In this document: piece by piece, positions 7,069 through 15,387 of the stretch
How the letters are laid out: each line of letters starts with the position of its first letter
Position numbering within the stretch: position 1 is the stretch's first letter
Position numbers and translations under genes: made by a program
The notes under the pieces: generated by a model
The model's input: the letters and a program-made list of their open reading frames with translations, nothing else
What the model was told of the DNA's origin: nothing
Databases searched by the model: none
Assembly (NCBI RefSeq): GCF_013170845.1
Contig: NZ_CP033367.1
Location: 4,961,001-5,025,000 of the forward strand
Length of the DNA stretch: 64,000 nt
Reading direction: 5' to 3'
Origin: Mesorhizobium loti R88b
GTDB lineage: Bacteria; Pseudomonadota; Alphaproteobacteria; Rhizobiales; Rhizobiaceae

Positions 7069-8037
7069 ATGACGGCCAATGTTTCTCGGACAAACCGCCT
7101 TGTCCTGTCGGTCGCGCGATTGTGGCTGATGCTTCGCCACCCTGCCCTTATCGTGCGATTTGTCATGAAGATGGGCTATCTGCCCAATCCGGCGGCGCCC
7201 GTGCGCTACCATGAGCTTTTGCTCTGGCGAAAGATTCTCGATCACAATCCGCTGTTCGTGACGCTGACCGACAAGCTCGCAGCCAAGGCTCATATCCATG
7301 ACGCCTGTCCCGGCATCGCCGTGCCTCGGACGCTCTGGTCCGGACGCAACCCTGCCGACATCCCGCCGGGCTTGCTGGCCGGCGACGTCGTGGTCAAGGC
7401 AAACCATGGCTGCGCCATGAATATGTTCGTTGCCAACGGTGAGCCCGATCGCGCTGCCGTCGTTCGCAAGGCGAGGCACTGGCTCAATAAGACTTATGGC
7501 CGGCGCGATGGCGAATGGGCCTATTGGCCCATTGTCCCGACCGTTTTCGTGGAAGAGCGGCTGCCGCTTTGCGGCGGGACGATCGCCACCGACATCAAGG
7601 TCCATATCTGCAGCGGCGTGATCTCCCATGTCTGGGTCGAGGATAAGCACGCCGAGCGTTCACTGCTGTTCGACCGGGAAGGCAACCCATTGCCCGGCCG
7701 CGATCCGGACTATCCCCGCGAAGATCAGGCCTTGCCTGTCAATGCGCGGCTCATCGACTATGTCACCCAGGCGATCTCGATGGCACCCGGCATAGCCGGG
7801 GACCTCGACTATGTCCGGATCGACTTCCTGGTCACCGACGAGCGGCTCCATGCCGGCGAAATCGTCATCTATACGGCCGCCGGCTATGGCACATGGACGA
7901 ACCCGGCGATCGCCGCGGAGATCGAGCGGCTCTGGCGGCTCGATCAATCCGCATTCCTGCGCCGGCGGCACAGAGGAGCGATGCGGCTTTATGCGGACGC
8001 CCTTCGCGCCAGATGTCGGAGCGGCGCAAACCGCTGA
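7069..8037 (+). CDS. TupA-like ATP-grasp protein, copy 1
   Basis: A 322-aa protein of the TupA-like ATP-grasp family (named after a teichuronopeptide synthesis protein), which is found among surface-polymer genes. Visible features: LTDKLAAKAH near residue 70, the nucleotide-binding strand DVVVKANHGCAMNMFV, WAYWPIVPTVFVEERL, and the C-terminal metal/ATP site DLDYVRIDFLV. These fit ligase-type chemistry, probably joining an amino acid or similar group to a glycan; the substrate is not known. ATG 7069 is followed by a close paralogue 101 bp downstream; both genes share the spacer element at 6996-7010. Confidence 0.8.
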   Translation: MTANVSRTNRLVLSVARLWLMLRHPALIVRFVMKMGYLPNPAAPVRYHELLLWRKILDHNPLFVTLTDKLAAKAHIHDACPGIAVPRTLWSGRNPADIPPGLLAGDVVVKANHGCAMNMFVANGEPDRAAVVRKARHWLNKTYGRRDGEWAYWPIVPTVFVEERLPLCGGTIATDIKVHICSGVISHVWVEDKHAERSLLFDREGNPLPGRDPDYPREDQALPVNARLIDYVTQAISMAPGIAGDLDYVRIDFLVTDERLHAGEIVIYTAAGYGTWTNPAIAAEIERLWRLDQSAFLRRRHRGAMRLYADALRARCRSGANR

Positions 8038-8058
8038 CAGGAGCCTTTTACGAAAGCA

Positions 8059-8073
8059 CAAATCGCGATACGG
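8059..8073 (+). repeat. Leader repeat of TupA-like copy 2
   Basis: Exact second copy of the 15-base sequence at 6996-7010, placed at nearly the same distance from its gene start. Confidence 0.6.
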
Positions 8074-8138
8074 AATGAATGCATCTGGCCGGCGATCCGC
8101 CCGGATCGGAATGAGCCAACAATGGCCGGGTATGCCTG

Positions 8139-9122
8139 ATGACTGCCGAGGCCAGTTCTTCCTGGACAGGAGGCTTTATTCTGTCGGTCGCAGGGTTGTT
8201 GCTGACCCTTCGTCACCCCGCGCTCACGGTGCGCTTCCTGATAAAACTCGGCTATCTACCCAATCTGGCCACGCCCGAAACGTACCATGAAATGTTGCTC
8301 TGGCGGAAAATCGTCGACCGCAATCCCCTGTTCGTGACGCTGACCGACAAGCTCGCAGCCAAGGCGCATATTCGCAGCGCCTGCCCCGAACTTGCCGTGC
8401 CCCGCACACTCTGGTCCGGGCGCGACCCTGCCGACATTCCTCTCGACCTGCTGGCCGGCGATGTCATCGTCAAGACAAACCACGGCTGCGCGATGAACAT
8501 ATTCGTTGCCAATGGAACCCCCAATCGCGGCCTCATGATCACCAAGGCGAGGCACTGGCTGAGAAAAATCTATGGCCGCCGCGATGGCGAATGGGCCTAT
8601 TGGCCCGTCGTCCCCACCGTTTTCGTGGAAGAGAGGCTGGCGCTCTCCGGCGCGAGGATCGCGACCGACATCAAAGTACATGTCTGCGGCGGTGTGGTAA
8701 CCCATGCCTGGGTCGAGGATAAGGCCGCAGCGCGTTCGCTGCTTCTTGACCGGGACGCCAATCCATTGCCAGGGCGCGATCCGGACTATCCCCGCGAGGA
8801 TCAGGCGGTGCCCGTCAACACGCAGCTTCTGAACTATGTCCGTCAGGCGATATCGATCGCCCCGGTCATCGCCGGCAACCTCGACTATATCCGCATCGAC
8901 TTCCTGGTCACCGACAATTGCCTCTATGGCGGCGAGATCGTCGTCTATCCCGGCGCTGGCTATGGCACCACCACCAATCCGGCGTTCGCCGGCGAAATCG
9001 AGCGGCTTTGGCGGCTCGACCAGTCCGCATTTCTGCGGCGGCAGCACAAGGGCGCCGTGCGACTCTATGCCGACGCGCTTCGCGCCAGATGCCGGGAGCG
9101 ACAGCAGGAATCGCTGACATGA
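8139..9122 (+). CDS. TupA-like ATP-grasp protein, copy 2
   Basis: A 327-aa tandem paralogue of the preceding gene, similar over its whole length (for example DVIVKTNHGCAMNIFV, GRRDGEWAYWP, NLDYIRIDFLV). Both copies keep the ATP-grasp residues, so neither looks dead. Divergence is strongest at the N-terminus and in the last ten residues. A terminator follows at 9128, so the two genes probably form one transcription unit. Likely role: modification of a cell-surface polymer, inferred from family. Confidence 0.8.
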   Translation: MTAEASSSWTGGFILSVAGLLLTLRHPALTVRFLIKLGYLPNLATPETYHEMLLWRKIVDRNPLFVTLTDKLAAKAHIRSACPELAVPRTLWSGRDPADIPLDLLAGDVIVKTNHGCAMNIFVANGTPNRGLMITKARHWLRKIYGRRDGEWAYWPVVPTVFVEERLALSGARIATDIKVHVCGGVVTHAWVEDKAAARSLLLDRDANPLPGRDPDYPREDQAVPVNTQLLNYVRQAISIAPVIAGNLDYIRIDFLVTDNCLYGGEIVVYPGAGYGTTTNPAFAGEIERLWRLDQSAFLRRQHKGAVRLYADALRARCRERQQESLT

Positions 9123-9127
9123 ATCGG

Positions 9128-9166
9128 AATGGCGGCCGCGCCCGAAGGCGGGCCGCCATTTTCTTC
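9128..9166 (+). terminator. Terminator of the TupA-like pair
   Basis: Perfect 10-bp inverted repeat (AATGGCGGCC and GGCCGCCATT) separated by 13 bases and followed by TTCTTCC, just past the stop codon of copy 2 and before the convergent DUF883-like gene. Confidence 0.7.
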
Positions 9167-9193
9167 CATAAATCACTCGTTCCGGGCTAGTAG

Positions 9194-9499
9194 TCAGCGC
9201 CGGCTGAACAGCAGGCTGGCGGCCAGGCCGAGCACCACGAGCCCAACCGCAGCGGCGGCCGTCGGATGGTCGCGGGCCGATTTCTCGATCACCCTGCCCT
9301 GCTTGCGGATTGCCGGCATTGCATCGCGCAGACGTCCGGCAAGATCGGAATAGGTGTCGAGCGCCGCATCACGACCATCTTCGTAATATGCGCCGCCCCG
9401 CTTCGAGACTGCCTTGCGCAACGCCGCGAGTTCTTTCGAGAGAACCGCGATCTGCCTTTCCAGGTCGATGTCCGAAAGGGTGGAAAATGATGCCATCAT
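9194..9499 (-). CDS. DUF883/ElaB-like tail-anchored membrane protein
   Basis: A 101-aa protein: an N-terminal amphipathic helix with heptad-like pattern (LERQIAVLSKELAALRKAV), a linker, and a C-terminal membrane helix (ARDHPTAAAAVGLVVLGLAA, ending LLFSRR). This is the architecture of ElaB/YqjD/DUF883 proteins, which in Escherichia coli are stationary-phase, inner-membrane, ribosome-associated proteins. ATG 9499 (or 9496) follows AAGGAAA. An EcfG-type promoter lies upstream at 9562-9586, which fits a stress-induced role. Confidence 0.65.
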   Translation of the reverse strand: MMASFSTLSDIDLERQIAVLSKELAALRKAVSKRGGAYYEDGRDAALDTYSDLAGRLRDAMPAIRKQGRVIEKSARDHPTAAAAVGLVVLGLAASLLFSRR

Positions 9500-9561
9500 G
9501 CGTTTCCTTGTCTTGCTGAACAACGTCTTCTTGCTGGACGACGTCTTGCAGAAGGAAACGT

Positions 9562-9586
9562 AACGCCCCACCCTAAGGCGGGTTCC
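9562..9586 (-). promoter_or_regulatory. EcfG (general stress) sigma-factor promoter
   Basis: On the minus strand GGAAC (9586-9582), a 16-base spacer, then CGTT (9565-9562): an exact match to the consensus GGAAC-N16/17-CGTT of the alphaproteobacterial general stress sigma factor EcfG/RpoE2. The -10 element lies 63 bp upstream of the DUF883-like gene start. Confidence 0.7.
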
Positions 9587-9617
9587 AGTTTCAAGGCTTT
9601 AAAGCGCTTCGCGGTGG

Positions 9618-10157
9618 TCAGCGCACCTGGTCAAGCAGACGCTTGCATTCCAGGAGGTCGAACAGCGCCTCCTGCAGCAGCGCGCGATTGTCGCGCGACA
9701 GTTTCGACGCGTCCGGCGTAACGGGACCTTCCTCGTCGCTCTTGCCCAGGCCGAAAAAGCGGCGGCTGGGCTTGACCCTTGGCTGGCCAACCAGCTCATC
9801 ATCGCCGCCACGCGGCTGCGCTGCCGGTGTCAGTGGCACCTGGTCTGCCTGCTTTCGTTGCGAAATCGCCTCGACGGCGGCCATATCGCCATTGCCGATG
9901 GCGACCAGGAAATGATTGCCGTTTTCGCGCAGCAGCTTCTGCACGCCTTTGATCGTATAGCCCTGGTCGTAGAGCATGTGACGGATGCCCTTGATCAACT
10001 CGACATCCTGCGGCCGGTAATAGCGACGGCCGCCGCCGCGCTTCATCGGCTTGATCTGGTTGAAGCGCGTCTCCCAGAAGCGCAACACATGCTGGGGCAA
10101 GTCGAGATCTTCGGCGACCTCGCTGATGGTGCGGAAGGCGTCAGGGCTCTTGTCCAT
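9618..10157 (-). CDS. MerR-family transcriptional regulator
   Basis: A 179-aa protein with an N-terminal MerR HTH ([20 protein letters not shown], then [18 protein letters not shown]) and the usual following helix ([20 protein letters not shown]). The C-terminal half is low-complexity, without metal-binding cysteines, and ends in a helical segment ([18 protein letters not shown]). It belongs to the subfamily found next to ihfA in alphaproteobacteria. ATG 10157 fits the homology start. Ligand and target unknown. Same strand as ihfA, fabH and plsX. Confidence 0.88.
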   Translation of the reverse strand: MDKSPDAFRTISEVAEDLDLPQHVLRFWETRFNQIKPMKRGGGRRYYRPQDVELIKGIRHMLYDQGYTIKGVQKLLRENGNHFLVAIGNGDMAAVEAISQRKQADQVPLTPAAQPRGGDDELVGQPRVKPSRRFFGLGKSDEEGPVTPDASKLSRDNRALLQEALFDLLECKRLLDQVR

Positions 10158-10166
10158 GGGCGAAAT

Positions 10167-10265
10167 CCTCACGCTGGAGCGTGATCCGGAACGGTCTTCA
10201 GGCGAGATCAATCTCAACCAAGAGAGAAACGCATTCCGTTTGCGCGGAATGGATCATACGCTGAA
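10167..10265. repeat. Palindromic intergenic repeat, RIME-like
   Basis: The spacer between ihfA and the MerR gene contains a perfect hairpin TCACGCT-GG-AGCGTGA (10169-10184), then GATCCGGAACGG, matched further right by an imperfect inverted copy (about 10229-10262). Such palindromic mosaics between genes are typical of rhizobia. Assignment to a named repeat family was not possible without a search. Confidence 0.35.
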
Positions 10266-10371
10266 AACCAATCCGGCCATGCTGCCGAATCGGGCCTTAT
10301 TTCAGCGGTTTGTGAAGCAATATTCAAGCCCGGCGTCATGGCGGAGCCGGTTTTCAACCGTACAATGGAAG

Positions 10372-10695
10372 CTATTTGCCGCCCTTGGCCTTGCTGTTCT
10401 GGTGGGAGCGCAGGATCCGGTTCTTCAGCACGTTCGACGATTTGAAGGTCATCACCCGGCGCGGCAGGATCGGCACCTCTTCACCGGTCTTGGGATTGCG
10501 CCCGATCCGCTCGTTCTTGGAGCGGACATGGAATGTCGCAAAGGACGACAGTTTTACCGTCTCGCCGCGGACGATGGCTTCGCAGATTTCGTCCAAAACG
10601 GCTTCGACGAGTTCCGCGGATTCAGTGCGCGACAGACCGACCTTTCGGTACACGGCCTCGGCAAGGTCGGCGCGCGTAAGTGTCTTTCCCCCCAT
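10372..10695 (-). CDS. ihfA: Integration host factor subunit alpha
   Basis: A 107-aa HU/IHF-family DNA-bending protein. [20 protein letters not shown] at the start, [20 protein letters not shown] in the middle and the DNA-intercalating arm [20 protein letters not shown] are diagnostic for the alpha subunit (the beta subunit gene is not in this window). IHF bends DNA for replication, recombination and sigma-54 promoters. Position directly downstream of plsX-fabH is conserved in alphaproteobacteria. Confidence 0.95.
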   Translation of the reverse strand: MGGKTLTRADLAEAVYRKVGLSRTESAELVEAVLDEICEAIVRGETVKLSSFATFHVRSKNERIGRNPKTGEEVPILPRRVMTFKSSNVLKNRILRSHQNSKAKGGK

Positions 10696-10797
10696 GCGAC
10701 CGTCCCATCAGTTCAAAACACAAAATCGGCACAACAACGGCAGAGCCTAAGTAATTGATCCGGCAAGGTCAAGGACCGAAACCGGACTGTTCGGCAC

Positions 10798-11769
10798 TTA
10801 CCAGCGAACCAGAACCGCACCCCAGGTGAAGCCGCCCCCCATCGCTTCCAGGAGAACGAGGTCGCCCTTCTTGATGCGGCCATCGGCAACGGCGACCGAC
10901 AGTGCCAGCGGCACGGAAGCAGCCGAGGTGTTACCGTGCAAATCGACCGTAACCACCACCTTTTGTTCAGCAATCCCGAGCTTCTTGGCCGAAGCGTCAA
11001 TAATTCGTTTATTGGCCTGATGCGGCACGAACCAGTCGAGATCGTCGGCGGTAATACCAGCCTGTGAGAAGGTCGCCTCGATGACGTCGGTGATCATGCC
11101 GACCGCATGCTTGAAGACTTCACGGCCCTCCATCCTGAGGTGGCCGACCGTACCCGTCGTCGACGGTCCACCGTCGACGAAAAGCTTGTCCTTGTGCGCG
11201 CCGTCGGAGCGCAGGCTGGCCGCCAGGACGCCGTGGTCGGCGATCGTACCGGTCCCCTCACCTGCTTCCAGGACCAGGGCGCCGGCGCCGTCGCCGAAGA
11301 GCACGCAGGTCGAACGGTCGCTCCAGTCGAGAATGCGCGAGAATGTCTCCGAGCCGATCACCAGCACGCGTTTGGCAAGGCCGCCGCGAATGTAGAGATC
11401 AGCCGTCGTCACCGCATAGACGAAGCCCGAGCACACCGCCTGCATGTCGAAGGCAAAGCCGTGATGCATGCCGAGCCGGTTCTGGATTTCGACCGCGGTC
11501 GCCGGGAATGTGTTGTTGGGCGTTGACGTCGCCAGCACGATCAGGTCGATATCACCAGGCGTCAGCCCCGCATTGGCAAGAGCGGCGCGGGCCGCGGCCT
11601 CGCCTAGCGAAGCCGTCGTCTCGTCGTCGGCCGCGATATGACGCTGGCGGATGCCGGTGCGCTGGGCGATCCACTCATCCGAGGTTTCGACCATACCTTC
11701 GAAATCGGCATTCTTCATGATGCGGCGGGGCAGCGCGGCACCCGTGCCGCGCACGACTGATCTGATCAA
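10798..11769 (-). CDS. fabH: Beta-ketoacyl-ACP synthase III
   Basis: A 323-aa enzyme that condenses acetyl-CoA with malonyl-ACP to start fatty acid synthesis. The Cys-His-Asn triad is present: Cys in [13 protein letters not shown], His in [12 protein letters not shown], Asn in [12 protein letters not shown]. The C-terminal glycine-rich [13 protein letters not shown] is typical. It starts 9 bp after the plsX stop codon, so the two are cotranscribed. Confidence 0.97.
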   Translation of the reverse strand: MIRSVVRGTGAALPRRIMKNADFEGMVETSDEWIAQRTGIRQRHIAADDETTASLGEAAARAALANAGLTPGDIDLIVLATSTPNNTFPATAVEIQNRLGMHHGFAFDMQAVCSGFVYAVTTADLYIRGGLAKRVLVIGSETFSRILDWSDRSTCVLFGDGAGALVLEAGEGTGTIADHGVLAASLRSDGAHKDKLFVDGGPSTTGTVGHLRMEGREVFKHAVGMITDVIEATFSQAGITADDLDWFVPHQANKRIIDASAKKLGIAEQKVVVTVDLHGNTSAASVPLALSVAVADGRIKKGDLVLLEAMGGGFTWGAVLVRW

Positions 11770-11778
11770 AGTTCTTTC

Positions 11779-12849
11779 CTATTCCTTCACGTCGGTAACG
11801 ACGTCGGATTTCCGAGATGACAGGGCATGCGGGTTGCGCGCATGAAACAGGTCGAGGTCGGCCTCGATGCGGTCGAGCAGATTGTTGCGCACCATGTCGT
11901 AGCCAAGTTCGATCGCAGCGGCGAAACCGTCCGAATCGGCACCGCCGTGGCTTTTGACGACAATGCCGTTCAGCCCCAGGAACACGCCGCCATTGGAGCG
12001 GCCGACATCCATCTTTTCGCGCAGACGATCAAAGGCACCCTTGGCGAAGATATAGCCGATCTTGGCCATCAGGGTTCGGCTCATCGCGGCGCGCAGATAT
12101 CCTGCTATCTGGCGCGCGGTGCCTTCCGCCGTCTTCAGCGCAATATTGCCGGCAAAGCCTTCCGTCACCACCACGTCGACCGTGCCCTTGCCGATATCGT
12201 CGCCTTCGACAAAGCCATGATAGTTCATCGAGGCCATGTTGGCCTCGCGCAGCATGCGTCCCGCTTCCTTGACCTCTTCCTGGCCCTTGATCTCCTCCAC
12301 GCCGACATTGAGCAGGCCAATGGTGGGCCGGGCGATGCCGAATACGGAGCGCGCCATGCCGGTGCCGAGAATGGCGAAATCAATGAGTTGGTGCGCGTCG
12401 GCGCCAATGGTGGCGCCAACGTCCAGAACCACGCTTTCGCCGCGCAATGTCGGCCACAATGCGGCGATCGCCGGGCGATCGATAGTGTTCATGGTTCGCA
12501 GGCAGAATTTCGACATCGCCATCAGCGCGCCGGTGTTGCCGGCGGAGATGCAGGCGTCCGCGGCGCCCAACTTGACCGCCTCGACCGCCTTCCACATCGA
12601 CGACTTCCAGCGGCCATGGCGAAGCGCCTGGCTCGGCTTGTCGTCCATCCTGACTGCGATCTCGCAGTGGAAGAATTCGCTCACCTCGGCCAATTTCGGA
12701 AACTTGGCCAGTTCAGGACGCACCAGTTCCTCGCGCCCGTAGATGACGAAGCGGATGTCGGGTCGACGGGTCGCGACCGTCATGAGCGCCGGAATGACCA
12801 CGGCTGGTCCGTGATCGCCGCCCATGGCATCGATGGAAATCCTGATCAC
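11779..12849 (-). CDS. plsX: Phosphate acyltransferase PlsX
   Basis: A 356-aa enzyme that converts acyl-ACP to acyl-phosphate, the first step towards lysophosphatidic acid via PlsY. It begins [20 protein letters not shown], as in the family, and has the [12 protein letters not shown] and [18 protein letters not shown] signatures. Length is normal. Lies between DUF177 (113-bp gap) and fabH (9-bp gap), a lipid-synthesis block conserved in bacteria. Confidence 0.97.
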   Translation of the reverse strand: MIRISIDAMGGDHGPAVVIPALMTVATRRPDIRFVIYGREELVRPELAKFPKLAEVSEFFHCEIAVRMDDKPSQALRHGRWKSSMWKAVEAVKLGAADACISAGNTGALMAMSKFCLRTMNTIDRPAIAALWPTLRGESVVLDVGATIGADAHQLIDFAILGTGMARSVFGIARPTIGLLNVGVEEIKGQEEVKEAGRMLREANMASMNYHGFVEGDDIGKGTVDVVVTEGFAGNIALKTAEGTARQIAGYLRAAMSRTLMAKIGYIFAKGAFDRLREKMDVGRSNGGVFLGLNGIVVKSHGGADSDGFAAAIELGYDMVRNNLLDRIEADLDLFHARNPHALSSRKSDVVTDVKE

Positions 12850-12962
12850 GCGGTATTCATCTCACGGTTAGGCGGCAGATCGCTTTAGCGGTCGCGAAGT
12901 TTCGGCGAAAATAGCGGTTTTGGCTTTTCACACAACCGACTTTTCCATCGCGGAGGAGGATT

Positions 12963-13511
12963 TCAGGATTTTCCCAGCAAGGATCGCAGTTTTTGCTGAA
13001 ATTCATTCTCAGCCGCATCGGTCTTGTCGCCGGCATCCAGCGATGCGCCCGGCTTGCGCGGATAGGGGTCGATCGCCAATCCGAAGAACTGTTCGGCCAG
13101 CGCTCCGACATCGATGATGTCGCCGGAGAATGTTTCGGGACTGTCGGGGCCGTCCGCATCGAGCAATATCTCGCCACCGCCTTCAAATCCCTGCCGTCCA
13201 AGCTTGGAGTCCTCGGGCAGCAACAGCGCCTCGACCGGCTCGTCGATGTGCGCTTCGACGGGTTCGAGCGTGACGATGCAGGCCTGGGTGATGTCGGCTT
13301 CGACACGGCCACTGACCTTCACGCCATTGCGCTTCCAGGAGACCACCAGGAGTTCCGCGCGATAGGCTTCGACCGACAGCAGCCCGTGCGCCTCGGCGAG
13401 CACTGCGCGCTGGGCGGTGTCGGCCTCGATCACCACGGGCAACCCTTTGTGCGGCAGCCGGCCGACGTTTGCGAAGAAGGAAACCGGGCTTTGCGTATCA
13501 GCATGTTTCAT
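12963..13511 (-). CDS. DUF177/YceD-family protein
   Basis: A 182-aa protein of the YceD/DUF177 family, in many bacteria encoded beside rpmF and linked to 23S rRNA maturation. The core is recognisable in GRVEADITQACIVTLEPVEA (family cysteine present) and DIIDVGALAEQFFGLAIDPY, which leads into the conserved YPRKPGA. Here rpmF is absent and plsX follows, the usual alphaproteobacterial order. ATG 13511 is used; the upstream gene ends at 13515, so the two are probably translated as one unit. Confidence 0.85.
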   Translation of the reverse strand: MKHADTQSPVSFFANVGRLPHKGLPVVIEADTAQRAVLAEAHGLLSVEAYRAELLVVSWKRNGVKVSGRVEADITQACIVTLEPVEAHIDEPVEALLLPEDSKLGRQGFEGGGEILLDADGPDSPETFSGDIIDVGALAEQFFGLAIDPYPRKPGASLDAGDKTDAAENEFQQKLRSLLGKS

Positions 13512-13514
13512 CAA

Positions 13515-14057
13515 TCAACCCTCCCTGGCGAGCGGAAACGTCACCGTGCCGGAGACGATTGATTCGGACGGCTGCGCGGACAGTTGCCGGCAGGCATCGG
13601 CAACGTAGCTGGCCAATTGCGGCGCCTGGGGCCAGGTTCCGGCGTCGGGCCGGACATTGCGGGCGAGTGCCGCGGTCAGCCCATCGTGGTCATTTCTTTC
13701 CAGCGCGTCATCATAGGCGGCGGTGCGGCCATAATACATCTTCGCCAGCTTCTTCATGCGTTTGGGCACGCCGACGTCGCCAATGCCCAACTCCCGCAGC
13801 GAATGATCGACGTCGAGGAAGAACTCGTCGATGAGCACCTGTGCGATCTCCTGCGCCGCACCGCGCTCGCCGCGCAAGCGATGCTGGAACAGGAACATAT
13901 GCAGCGAAAGCATCTCGAAACGGCCGAGCGGCGTGTCTGGCACATTCCAGTGGGAATAAAATACACTCTGCCGCGCCGCCGCCACGATTTGTGCGTAAAG
14001 CGCGTCGGTGATGGCGCGGTTGGCGTGACGTTCGCGACCAAAAAGGCGCTGGAACAT
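13515..14057 (-). CDS. Ubiquinol-cytochrome c chaperone family protein (CBP3-like)
   Basis: A 180-aa homologue of the CBP3/UQCC assembly factor of the cytochrome bc1 complex. The pattern FYSHWNVPDTPLGRFEMLSL, then HMFLFQHRLRGE, is characteristic. In mitochondria CBP3 binds newly made cytochrome b; in rhizobia the role is inferred to be bc1 assembly. ATG 14057 begins MFQRLFGRE, the usual start. It is divergent from bamE with 114 bp between, and its stop abuts the DUF177 start. Confidence 0.85.
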   Translation of the reverse strand: MFQRLFGRERHANRAITDALYAQIVAAARQSVFYSHWNVPDTPLGRFEMLSLHMFLFQHRLRGERGAAQEIAQVLIDEFFLDVDHSLRELGIGDVGVPKRMKKLAKMYYGRTAAYDDALERNDHDGLTAALARNVRPDAGTWPQAPQLASYVADACRQLSAQPSESIVSGTVTFPLAREG

Positions 14058-14171
14058 GGGGATGGTCTCCGGGGACCGTTTGTTGAATTGGCCTTGTTGC
14101 ATCGGCAAGCAAGCTGGTTTACCGGTTTTGCGGCCCAGCGCAAGTTGCGGCGATATAATGGAGAATTGTTG

Positions 14172-14684
14172 TTGCGCGCGCTGAATTTCAAGTCGACCTT
14201 CACGTCCAGGCCCGCCGGCGCGATCTCGCTGTTGCTCGTCGTTTCGGCGCTCTCGGCCTGCCACTCCAGCAAGATGTTCGGTGACCTCACCCCGAGCGAG
14301 ACAATCACCCAAGGCTACGTCATCGACCAGCAGGCAGTCGATTCGGTGCCCGTTGGTTCCAGCCGCGAGCAGGTGCTTCTGGCGCTTGGCACGCCGTCGA
14401 CCACGGCCACTTTCGACAATGAGGTGTTTTATTACATTTCGCAGACGCGCAAGCGCTATGTCGCCTTCGCCAAGCCGAGGCTGGTCGACCAGAAAGTGCT
14501 GGCGGTTTATTTCGGAGCTGACGGCCGCGTCACCCAGATCGCCAATTATGGCTTGAAGGACGGCAAGATCTTCGACTTCATCTCGCGCACCACGCCGACT
14601 GGCGGCAAGGATCAGAACTTCCTCAGCCAGATCATCAACGGCGCCAGCAAGCTGGCGCCGAGCCTTCCCGGCGGCACTCCCTGA
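14172..14684 (+). CDS. bamE: Outer membrane protein assembly factor BamE, lipoprotein
   Basis: A SmpA/BamE-domain lipoprotein of about 170 aa that supports the BAM complex folding outer membrane beta-barrels. The signal peptide ends in the lipobox LSAC (Cys is lipidated). The domain starts at YVIDQQAVDSVPVGSSREQV, which includes the family V-p-G-s-s-r-e-q-V pattern, and LLALGTPSTT follows. No ATG fits: the frame starts at one of three consecutive TTG codons at 14166-14174, with GGAG 8 bases upstream of the last. A strong terminator follows. Confidence 0.85.
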   Translation: MRALNFKSTFTSRPAGAISLLLVVSALSACHSSKMFGDLTPSETITQGYVIDQQAVDSVPVGSSREQVLLALGTPSTTATFDNEVFYYISQTRKRYVAFAKPRLVDQKVLAVYFGADGRVTQIANYGLKDGKIFDFISRTTPTGGKDQNFLSQIINGASKLAPSLPGGTP

Positions 14685-14734
14685 TCATAACACCCTGCTT
14701 CCCTTCGCGGAAAGCGGCAACACCTCAGGCGACC

Positions 14735-14770
14735 AAAAACCCGCGGGAGCGATCCTGCGGGTTTTTGTTT
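14735..14770 (+). terminator. Rho-independent terminator after bamE
   Basis: AAAAACCCGCGGG and CCTGCGGGTTTTT form a 13-bp stem (one G-T pair) with a 6-base loop, followed by GTTTT. Strong intrinsic terminator. Confidence 0.85.
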
Positions 14771-14840
14771 TGTCCAGGCAGAGGCTTGCCAGCAATGGGG
14801 CGAGCCCGTATCAAATCCAGCGGGTTTTGGGGTTTTGAAA

Positions 14841-15386
14841 ATGGGTAGTGGCGAGCGCATAGCACCGGATGGCTGGATGGCCACAGGGGCGCCTGACCGG
14901 CAAACCGTGACACCTGATTGGCTTGCCATAGAGCCGCCGGCAATCGATGGCGTCAGGGTCAAGGAAATCAGGCCGGTGGCGACGTCCAACGGCTATCTCA
15001 CCGAGGTGTTCCGAGACGAATGGGATCTCGATCAATTGCCTGTCGGCCAGGTCTTCCAGCGCACGATGTATCCGGGTGCGGTGACAGGCTGGCATGCACA
15101 CAAGGTGACGCAGGATCGGCTTTTCTGTTGTGTCGGCAGTGTGCGTATATCGCTCTACGACGGCCGAAAGGCCTCCCCCAGCTTCGGCACGGTCTGGCAC
15201 AAGATCGTCGGCGCCTTGCGCCCAGCGATCGTCATCATCCCGCCTGGCGTATGGCATGGCGTGACGGCGCTGGGACCGGAGATCGCCATGCTCCTCAATC
15301 TGGTCGATAAGGCCTATGCGTACGACGCGCCCGACCATTGGCGCCTGCCGCCGGACACGGATCACATCCCCTATAAACTGGTGTAG
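14841..15386 (+). CDS. RmlC-like cupin (dTDP-4-dehydrorhamnose 3,5-epimerase family)
   Basis: A 181-aa cupin of the RmlC superfamily. VFQRTMYPGAVTGWHAHKVT carries the catalytic histidine region, GRKASPSFGTVW the strand before the second half, and VIIPPGVWHGVTAL and HWRLPPDTDHIPYKL are the C-terminal family signatures. RmlC members isomerise 4-keto sugar nucleotides on the way to deoxysugars. It forms an overlapping unit with the glycosyltransferase that starts 2 bp after its stop codon, so both probably serve one surface glycan. True substrate unknown. Confidence 0.8.
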   Translation: MGSGERIAPDGWMATGAPDRQTVTPDWLAIEPPAIDGVRVKEIRPVATSNGYLTEVFRDEWDLDQLPVGQVFQRTMYPGAVTGWHAHKVTQDRLFCCVGSVRISLYDGRKASPSFGTVWHKIVGALRPAIVIIPPGVWHGVTALGPEIAMLLNLVDKAYAYDAPDHWRLPPDTDHIPYKLV

Positions 15387-15387
15387 C

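Noticed and set aside
11827..12888. A 353-codon open frame opposite plsX
   Set aside because: Shadow frame; plsX motifs on the other strand are unambiguous.
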